This document shows positions 1 to 5,126 of a DNA stretch of 5,126 bases, piece after piece. A model generated the notes under the pieces. The model did no database searches and was not told the origin of the DNA. It saw nothing but the letters and a program-made list of their open reading frames with translations. Source of the stretch: Pseudomonadota bacterium. Lineage in GTDB: Bacteria; Pseudomonadota; Gammaproteobacteria; Burkholderiales; Burkholderiaceae_D. Every line of letters begins with the position of its first letter. Within the stretch, counting starts at the first letter, position 1. The position numbers and the translations under genes are program-made. Where the stretch lies: assembly GCA_018241865.1 (NCBI GenBank), contig JAFECY010000122.1, positions 1 to 5,126 on the forward strand, read 5' to 3'.

Positions 1-127
1 GCGCCTCTTTCGGTAAATCCGCAATAGCGATGTCATTTAAGGGGACAGGACCACGCGCCCACAGATTGAAGGACAACAGAGCCAGCGCAAGAAAAGCCAG
101 CCAAGACTTCAGAAATCTTGCATTCAT
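1..127 (-). CDS. Secreted protein, N-terminal part only; probable guanyl-specific ribonuclease (barnase/T1 type)
   Basis: Partial gene running off the left edge; 42 codons are visible from an ATG whose first base is 127. The only in-frame codons upstream before a TAA (146-148) contain no other ATG or GTG, which fixes the start. There is no convincing Shine-Dalgarno. The protein begins with a typical Sec signal peptide: MNARFLK, then a hydrophobic stretch (about residues 8-23), with likely cleavage after LWA at residue 24. The mature start reads RGPVPLNDIAIADLPKEA. From memory, I-A-(V/I)-A-D-L-P at the mature N-terminus is typical of small secreted betaproteobacterial ribonucleases of the microbial RNase (N1/T1/barnase) family, which cleave RNA after guanosine. 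The catalytic part lies outside the window, so secretion is well supported and the family call is only moderately so. If correct, a barstar-like inhibitor gene may follow further left. Confidence 0.6.
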   Translation of the reverse strand, partial: MNARFLKSWLAFLALALLSFNLWARGPVPLNDIAIADLPKEA

Positions 128-255
128 GATAATTTCAAGAGGAAATTAATTGCAAACTAATCACGCATTTGCAGTGCACCCAATAGGGTAACGTGCGGGC
201 AGCATTGTGGCAACCATGTAATTGCAACAATGTTCTCAAAAGCAATTTCTGTGAC
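128..255. other. Intergenic region between patatin gene and secreted-protein gene
   Basis: AT-rich spacer of 128 bp, noticeably lower in GC than the genes on either side. It must hold any separate promoter of the leftward secreted-protein gene. No U-tract terminator follows the patatin stop. It contains an imperfect inverted repeat (204-231) and two copies of TAATTGCAA (147-155 and 219-227). On the minus strand the hexamers TTGGGT and TTAGTT, 17 bp apart, make a weak sigma70-like pair that I do not consider supported. Confidence 0.5.
204..231. repeat. Imperfect inverted repeat, possible operator or hairpin
   Basis: The arms are ATTGTGGCAAC (204-214) and ATTGCAACAAT (221-231), separated by 6 bases. 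The reverse complement of the right arm matches the left arm at 9 of 11 positions. In minus-strand RNA one mismatch becomes a U-G wobble, leaving one unpaired position in an 11-bp stem. It starts 25 bases after the patatin stop. There is no following U tract, so it is not a classical intrinsic terminator. It could be a regulator's binding site for the secreted-protein gene, an mRNA 3'-end stabilising hairpin, or chance. Confidence 0.4.
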
Positions 256-1497
256 TCACTCGCCACCGATATGACCTAGCGTCGGCTCCGCAGCTTGGTC
301 TGGCGCTCGCCGCCGACTGCGCCGATCAACGTCGAAGAAAGCCAGCACATCGTCACGCCGCGCCAGCGTATCGGCTTGCCCGAGGCGAATCAGCTCGCAA
401 GTGTAGCTAGACTCGAATAGCAGGTAGGAAGCTAGCGCACCGCCGCGCGCTTCGGTCGCGCCGATCCCACCCAACAGGGTACGGATCGAAATCGGCAGGC
501 TGCCAACATGGCGGCTGGCGATGCTATCCAAGCGCTGGGACGGTGCGATGATGAGCATTTCGACCGGCCGCAGCGGCGTTTTGTTGCGATGCTCTTCCGG
601 CAGCAGCGACAAAGTTTGGTTGATGCGCGTTAACCGCTCGATATCGACCGCCAGACTGTCGAGGAAGATACTCGACATGGCGTGGCCGGCGATTTGCGCC
701 AGACTTGGGTATGTCGGCGTTTCCGTCACGGTCGCCGCCGGTTCAGCCATGCGGCCGGCACCGATCACCAGCACCTTGTCCGCGCCGAGATGGATGGCAG
801 GCGAAATCGGCGCAATCTGCCGCATCGAACCGTCACCGAAATATTCTTGATGGTCGTTGCAGTAGATCGGCGTGGCCGGAAAGATCAGCGGGATCGCCGA
901 CGAGGCGAGCAAGTGCTCGATGCCGATTTGCGCCGGCATCGACAAACGCTGCGTGCGGCGCCAAGGCGCGATCTCGGCCACGCTCTGATAAAACGTGATG
1001 TGATGACCGCCGGAGTATGACGACGCCGTCACTGCCAACGCATGCAAATCACCGCTAGCCAAAGCAGCATCGAGACGCGGCAGATCCAGCATGCGGTGCA
1101 GCAGGCTGACCAGCGGTGTGTTGTCGAGGAAAGAATTGGGCGGATTGGCACGCCACTTGCGCAGCAGCCAGCCGAAGGACAGTATCGACAACCAGCGCGC
1201 GCCGGAACGCATGATGCCCAGCGAGTCGGCGCGATAGACCTGATCGACCGTGAAGTTTTCCCACACCGACATCAGTTGCGCCACGCCATCCTCGAAACTG
1301 TCGGCGCGACAAGCCAATGCGGTCGCGTTGATGGCGCCGGCCGAAGTGCCGCAGATGATGTCAAACGGCGAAGGGCCGCCGAAATGACCGGCATCCTGCA
1401 GAATTTGCTGTACCGCATGCAATACGCCAACCTGGTAGCCGGCGCGCGCGCCGCCGCCGGTCAACAGCAAGCCGATTTTTTTTTGCCCGTCTTCCAT
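256..1497 (-). CDS. Patatin-like phospholipase family protein
   Basis: Predicted serine lipid acyl hydrolase of 413 residues with the complete patatin signature. The glycine-rich oxyanion loop TGGGARAG is at residues 13-20, the nucleophile elbow GTSAG at 50-54 (Ser52), and the catalytic Asp at 222 in GDGSMRQ. The Ser-Asp dyad is therefore intact. The family hydrolyses acyl chains of phospholipids or other acyl esters; the substrate here cannot be told. No signal peptide or clear transmembrane helix is visible, so a cytoplasmic or peripheral membrane location is likely. The C-terminal 200 residues are conserved-looking but carry no motif I can name, and the end (about 395-413) is Arg-rich and probably disordered. 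I chose ATG at 1497 because the core GLLLTGGG motif then begins 8 residues in, as is usual. A GTG at 1539 would add 14 unconvincing residues. Neither start has a good Shine-Dalgarno. The gene follows a strong terminator, so it needs its own promoter, which I could not identify. Confidence 0.88.
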   Translation of the reverse strand: MEDGQKKIGLLLTGGGARAGYQVGVLHAVQQILQDAGHFGGPSPFDIICGTSAGAINATALACRADSFEDGVAQLMSVWENFTVDQVYRADSLGIMRSGARWLSILSFGWLLRKWRANPPNSFLDNTPLVSLLHRMLDLPRLDAALASGDLHALAVTASSYSGGHHITFYQSVAEIAPWRRTQRLSMPAQIGIEHLLASSAIPLIFPATPIYCNDHQEYFGDGSMRQIAPISPAIHLGADKVLVIGAGRMAEPAATVTETPTYPSLAQIAGHAMSSIFLDSLAVDIERLTRINQTLSLLPEEHRNKTPLRPVEMLIIAPSQRLDSIASRHVGSLPISIRTLLGGIGATEARGGALASYLLFESSYTCELIRLGQADTLARRDDVLAFFDVDRRSRRRAPDQAAEPTLGHIGGE

Positions 1498-1576
1498 GTT
1501 GACAGAGTAGCAGGCGACTTGCGCTTTGTGGAGATGCACTGCAGCAGCGTCGTGCTAAAAAGCGACGCGAGCGCGC

Positions 1577-1611
1577 AAAATGCAAAAGGCGGCCGCAGCC
1601 GCCTTTTGCAT
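1577..1611 (-). terminator. Intrinsic terminator of the pyrophosphatase gene
   Basis: A perfect 14-bp stem (1580-1593 with 1598-1611) closes a CGCA loop (UGCG on the minus strand). It begins 16 bases after the hppA stop. Read on the minus strand, a GC-rich core is followed by TTTTGCATTTTG, giving two short T runs. The palindrome has A and T runs on both sides and could act in both orientations, but no plus-strand gene approaches it. It separates hppA from the patatin gene. Confidence 0.85.
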
Positions 1612-1626
1612 GCTTCGCCGCCCGGA

Positions 1627-4095
1627 TTACAGCAGCTTCACTTCCACCCGGCGCGCTTCGGTATTGCTGCCGGCATTGAGTTGCTCCGGCTTTTTCAACT
1701 CCAGTTTATCTTCCGTCACACCGGCTGCTTTGAGTGCATCACGCACGGCCAACGCGCGCTGCTTGGCCAGCTCGGCATTTTTTGCCGGGTCGCCGCTGGC
1801 ATCGTGAAAGCCACTGATGGCAATTTTCTTGCCCGCAGCCGCGCCCTTGACCATATCAACCAAGGCGTTGTCCGCGCCGATCGGCAACTCGGCCTTGCCG
1901 GAGGCGAAATAAAAAGTCACCACGCCCCCTTCGGACTTAATCATGGCTTCGCTATCGGTGGCGGTAGGCACGGGAGTCGATGCCGCTGCAGCAGTAGCAG
2001 GCACTGCGGCGGATGTCTGCTCATGCGCGGGCATCGGTGCACTGCCGGTCATCACTGGCAACAGCGGCACAATCAGCAGCGCGACGATGTTGATGATCTT
2101 GATGAGCGGGTTGACCGCCGGGCCGGCGGTGTCTTTGTACGGATCGCCAACGGTGTCGCCCGTCACCGCCGCTTTGTGCGCGTCGGAGCCTTTGCCGCCG
2201 TGATGGCCGTCCTCGATGTATTTCTTGGCATTGTCCCAAGCACCGCCGCCGGTACACATCGAGATCGCCACGAACAGTCCGGTGACGATGGTGCCCATCA
2301 ACAGACCGCCCAACGCAGCCGGGCCGAGCAACAGGCCGACTAGGATCGGCACCACCACCGGCAACAACGAGGGCACGATCATTTCTTTGATCGCAGCAGT
2401 GGTCAGCATGTCAACCGCCTTGCCGTATTCCGGCTTGCCGGTGCCTTCCATGATGCCGGCGATGGTCTTGAACTGGCGACGCACTTCTTCGACCACCGCG
2501 CCGGCGGCACGACCAACCGCTTCCATCGCCATCGCACCGAACAGGTAAGGAATCAGGCCACCGATGAACAAGCCGATAATCACCATGTGATCGGACAGAT
2601 CAAAACTCACGTGCATGCCGCGCCCTTCGAGCGCATGCGTGTAATCGGCGAACAGCACCAGCGCAGCCAAACCGGCCGAGCCGATCGCGTAGCCCTTGGT
2701 CACCGCCTTGGTGGTGTTGCCGACGGCATCGAGCGGGTCGGTAATGTCGCGCACGCTGTCGGGCAATTCCGCCATCTCGGCGATGCCGCCGGCGTTATCG
2801 GTGATCGGACCGTAGGCGTCGAGCGCCACCACGATACCGGCCATGCTCAGCATCGCCGTGGCGGCGACGGCGATGCCGTACAAACCAGCCAAGCTAAACG
2901 ACACACCGATGGCGGCGCACACAAAAATCACCGGCCACGCGGTGGATTTCATCGACACGCCGAGACCGGCGATGATGTTGGTGCCGTGACCGGTGGTGGA
3001 AGCCTGCGCCACGTGCTGCACCGGCTTGTAGTCGGTGCCGGTGTAGTACTCGGTGATCCACACCATCAACGCAGTCAATACCAAACCGACGGTGCAAGAA
3101 CCAAACAGCGCCATCGCGCTGACTGCCTTACCGCCGGCGGTCATCCCAGTTGGGAACAACCAATTTGTGACGAAATAGAAGGCAATCAGCGACAGCACGC
3201 CAGCCACCGCCAATCCCTTGTACAGCGCCGGCATCACGTTCTTCATGCCGGGCGAAGCCTTGACGAAGCTGCAGCCGATGATCGAGGCGATGATGGAAAC
3301 CGCGCCCAGCACCAGCGGATACAGCACCGCGTTCAGCGGTGCGCCGGTCACCATCAAGGCACCCAGCGTCATGGTGGCGATCAAGGTCACGGCATAGGTT
3401 TCAAACAAGTCAGCCGCCATACCGGCGCAGTCGCCGACGTTGTCGCCGACGTTATCGGCAATCACCGCCGGATTGCGCGGATCGTCTTCTGGAATACCGG
3501 CTTCGACCTTGCCGACCAGATCGGCGCCGACGTCAGCGCCCTTGGGGAAGATGCCACCGCCGAGACGCGCGAAAATCGAAATCAGCGATGAGCCGAAGGC
3601 AAAGCCGAGCAAAGGTTTGAGCGTGGCAGCATCGATCATGCTGCCGCCGGTTAGATACCAGAAAAACAGTGCGACACCGAGCAAGCCGAGACCGACCACC
3701 AGCATGCCGGTGATCGCGCCGCCGCGAAACGCGACATCCAGCGCCGGACCGATGCCGCGCGTGGCCGCCTGCGCCGTCCGCACATTGGCGCGCACCGACA
3801 CATTCATGCCGATGAAACCGCACGCACCCGACAGCACCGCGCCGAGCACGAAACCGATAGCAGTGTGTGCGCCGAGGAACACCGCAATCAGTATCGCCAG
3901 CACCACCCCGACCAGCGCAATCGTCTTGTATTGCCGCGCCAGATAAGCTGCCGCCCCTTGCTGCACGGCGGCGGCGATTTCCTGCATGCGTGCATTGCCG
4001 GCATCCTGCCTAAGAATCCAGCTACGCGATATCAGGCCGTAGATGACGGCGATCACGCCGCATGCGATGGCCAGCCACAATCCTGCATTTGCCAT
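1627..4095 (-). CDS. hppA: K+-independent proton-pumping membrane pyrophosphatase with C-terminal OmpA-like domain
   Basis: Integral inner-membrane pump that couples PPi hydrolysis to H+ export; 822 residues. Residues 1 to about 682 are a full H+-PPase with many hydrophobic helices. Substrate-site motifs are intact: [11 protein letters not shown] (188-198), EDDPRNP (203-209), [12 protein letters not shown] (214-225), [12 protein letters not shown] (426-437), [10 protein letters not shown] (616-625) and [14 protein letters not shown] (646-659). GNTTKAVT (459-466) has Lys463 and Thr466 at the two positions that mark K+-independent, H+-pumping enzymes; K+-dependent ones have Ala and Gly there. 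Family members usually end near residue 680-700, just after the last helix. Here an Ala/Pro/Thr-rich linker (about 683-722) leads into an OmpA-like domain (about 723-822). That domain has [33 protein letters not shown] and a terminal ARRVEVKLL. Asp765 and Arg780 match the diaminopimelate-binding pair of OmpA domains. ATG at 4095 is chosen for its GGAGGAG ribosome site; GTG at 4119 lies upstream of that site and is unlikely. The stop is TAA. Confidence 0.95.
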   Translation of the reverse strand: MANAGLWLAIACGVIAVIYGLISRSWILRQDAGNARMQEIAAAVQQGAAAYLARQYKTIALVGVVLAILIAVFLGAHTAIGFVLGAVLSGACGFIGMNVSVRANVRTAQAATRGIGPALDVAFRGGAITGMLVVGLGLLGVALFFWYLTGGSMIDAATLKPLLGFAFGSSLISIFARLGGGIFPKGADVGADLVGKVEAGIPEDDPRNPAVIADNVGDNVGDCAGMAADLFETYAVTLIATMTLGALMVTGAPLNAVLYPLVLGAVSIIASIIGCSFVKASPGMKNVMPALYKGLAVAGVLSLIAFYFVTNWLFPTGMTAGGKAVSAMALFGSCTVGLVLTALMVWITEYYTGTDYKPVQHVAQASTTGHGTNIIAGLGVSMKSTAWPVIFVCAAIGVSFSLAGLYGIAVAATAMLSMAGIVVALDAYGPITDNAGGIAEMAELPDSVRDITDPLDAVGNTTKAVTKGYAIGSAGLAALVLFADYTHALEGRGMHVSFDLSDHMVIIGLFIGGLIPYLFGAMAMEAVGRAAGAVVEEVRRQFKTIAGIMEGTGKPEYGKAVDMLTTAAIKEMIVPSLLPVVVPILVGLLLGPAALGGLLMGTIVTGLFVAISMCTGGGAWDNAKKYIEDGHHGGKGSDAHKAAVTGDTVGDPYKDTAGPAVNPLIKIINIVALLIVPLLPVMTGSAPMPAHEQTSAAVPATAAAASTPVPTATDSEAMIKSEGGVVTFYFASGKAELPIGADNALVDMVKGAAAGKKIAISGFHDASGDPAKNAELAKQRALAVRDALKAAGVTEDKLELKKPEQLNAGSNTEARRVEVKLL

Positions 4096-4100
4096 ATTGA

Positions 4101-4107
4101 CTCCTCC
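4101..4107 (-). promoter_or_regulatory. Strong ribosome binding site of hppA
   Basis: GGAGGAG on the minus strand, 5 bases before ATG at 4095. It decides the start in favour of this ATG over the upstream in-frame GTG at 4119, which would place the site inside the coding region. Confidence 0.85.
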
Positions 4108-4164
4108 AAGTTGAACCACGTCGTTTTCGGGTGCGGCAAGGATGTTGGCTCCTGTCGCGCCGGT

Positions 4165-4192
4165 TTACTACACACTGCAAAACAGATGTAAA
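4165..4192 (-). promoter_or_regulatory. Candidate sigma70-type promoter of hppA
   Basis: Minus strand: TTTACA (4187-4192, 5 of 6 to consensus -35), a 16-bp spacer, then TAGTAA (4165-4170, a weak -10). Transcription would start near 4158, giving a leader of about 60 nt before ATG 4095. The -35 overlaps the U tract of the adk terminator, so the two signals are packed together. The weak -10 keeps confidence low. Confidence 0.4.
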
Positions 4193-4216
4193 AAAAGGCG
4201 AACCGTAGTCCGCCTT
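4190..4216 (-). terminator. Intrinsic terminator of adk with UACG tetraloop
   Basis: On the minus strand: AAGGCGGAC, loop UACG, GUUCGCCUU, giving a 9-bp stem with one G-U wobble. The loop is closed by C-G, the especially stable cUNCGg class. A run of seven T (4190-4196), which begins within the stem end, follows directly. The hairpin begins 3 bases after the adk TAA. This is a textbook Rho-independent terminator. Confidence 0.93.
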
Positions 4217-4219
4217 GAT

Positions 4220-4887
<668 letters not shown>

Positions 4888-4905
4888 AAAACGAGTTTTG
4901 AATTC

Positions 4906-4922
4906 TTTTCGACTATCGAAAA
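4906..4922. repeat. Perfect 7-bp inverted repeat in the adk leader
   Basis: The arms are TTTTCGA (4906-4912) and TCGAAAA (4916-4922) around a 3-base loop. It lies 30 bases upstream of the adk ATG and, in the minus-strand transcript, directly follows a GC-rich stretch (4924-4953) that includes GGCC-CATTC-GGCC. It could be a small leader hairpin, a protein-binding site or chance. It is too AT-rich to be a convincing terminator. Confidence 0.4.
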
Positions 4923-5025
4923 AACCGCGCCGCAGGCCGAATGGGCCGCCCACTGACTTTCTCGATTGCCTGCTTGTTGCATCCGGCCAGACCGATCCGC
5001 CCGACGCAAAGTGGATATGTCTCTT

Positions 5026-5034
5026 TTTATATCA
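5026..5034 (-). promoter_or_regulatory. Candidate extended -10 promoter for adk
   Basis: The minus strand reads TGATATAAA: a TG dinucleotide, one base, then TATAAA (5 of 6 to the -10 consensus), which is the extended -10 form. The best -35 option, GTTTCA 16 bp upstream, is weak, as is common with extended -10 promoters. The surrounding 60 bases are AT-rich. Initiation would be near 5019, giving an adk leader of about 140 nt. Confidence 0.5.
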
Positions 5035-5126
5035 CACGAACGTTGCATGAAACTTACCACAGAATTTCACCAAAATTGACTTTTCGCGTGGATTTCCTCT
5101 GTTTCAAGTCAGAAATGTTCGCCGCA
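5035..5126. other. Right-edge region, no gene assignable
   Basis: I see no supported gene. On the minus strand, two frames stop within about 25 bases of the edge, and the third stays open to a TAA at 5054-5056, giving a 23-residue tail (ending NFGEILW) that I cannot assign to a family. On the plus strand an ATG at 5115 opens MFAA before the window ends, without a clear ribosome site. The upstream neighbour of adk therefore cannot be named. Confidence 0.4.

Noticed and set aside
1498..1539. Upstream GTG start for the patatin protein
   Set aside because: It adds 14 residues with no ribosome site, whereas the ATG at 1497 gives the usual short distance to the GLLLTGGG motif.
1580..1611. Long perfect palindrome, considered as a mobile-element end or REP-like repeat
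   Set aside because: Its position just after the hppA stop and its A/T-flanked GC stem fit a terminator. No second copy, target duplication or transposase is present in the window.
1042..2343. Long open frame on the plus strand (433 codons)
   Set aside because: It begins inside the patatin gene, runs through the hppA terminator and into hppA antisense. Its product is a Gln/His/Arg-rich string with no recognisable fold, as expected from the complement of high-GC genes.
2587..3591. Long open frame on the plus strand (334 codons)
   Set aside because: It lies wholly antisense to the conserved hppA coding sequence. The product is His/Gln/Arg-rich with no motif.
4096..4119. Upstream GTG start for hppA
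   Set aside because: The GGAGGAG ribosome site lies inside this extension and points to the ATG at 4095.
4924..4953. GC-rich stretch followed by six T (minus strand), considered as a terminator of a gene right of adk
   Set aside because: The best stem (GCGGCC with GGCCTGC) has a bulge and is separated from the T run by six bases, so it is not a convincing intrinsic terminator.

Overview
The window looks like chromosomal DNA of a betaproteobacterium, most likely Burkholderiales and possibly close to the Oxalobacteraceae. This placement is inferred from the high-GC codon use, the style of the adenylate kinase and patatin proteins, and the N-terminus of the partial gene at the left edge. It is not proven by any single marker. 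All genes I can support lie on the minus strand, so the window reads biologically from right to left.

From right to left: (1) A leader of about 250 bp (4877-5126) holds a good extended -10 promoter candidate and a small AT-rich perfect hairpin. (2) adk, adenylate kinase (4220-4876), has every expected catalytic residue. (3) A textbook intrinsic terminator with a UACG tetraloop (4190-4216) lies directly after the adk stop. A promoter candidate for the next gene overlaps its U tract. (4) hppA (1627-4095) encodes a membrane pyrophosphatase with the K+-independent signature. It carries an in-frame C-terminal extension of about 140 residues: an Ala/Pro/Thr-rich linker followed by an OmpA-like domain. 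(5) A strong 14-bp hairpin terminator (1577-1611) follows hppA. (6) A patatin-like phospholipase gene lies at 256-1497. (7) A 128-bp intergenic region contains an imperfect inverted repeat and a 9-bp direct repeat. (8) The window ends with the first 42 codons of a secreted protein (1-127), probably a barnase/T1-type guanyl-specific ribonuclease.

Adenylate kinase and the pyrophosphatase are functionally linked through energy currency. Adk interconverts ATP, ADP and AMP, and the pyrophosphatase recovers energy from PPi released by biosynthesis as a proton gradient. The strong terminator between them suggests two transcription units, not a tight operon. The patatin and ribonuclease genes look like independent neighbours with no obvious link to the first two.

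The most notable item is the pyrophosphatase-OmpA fusion. The family's C-terminus is on the periplasmic side, so the OmpA-like domain would sit where peptidoglycan is. It keeps the Asp and Arg, spaced 15 residues apart, that bind diaminopimelate in OmpA-family domains. I saw no tRNA, rRNA, CRISPR array, insertion sequence, phage gene or origin.
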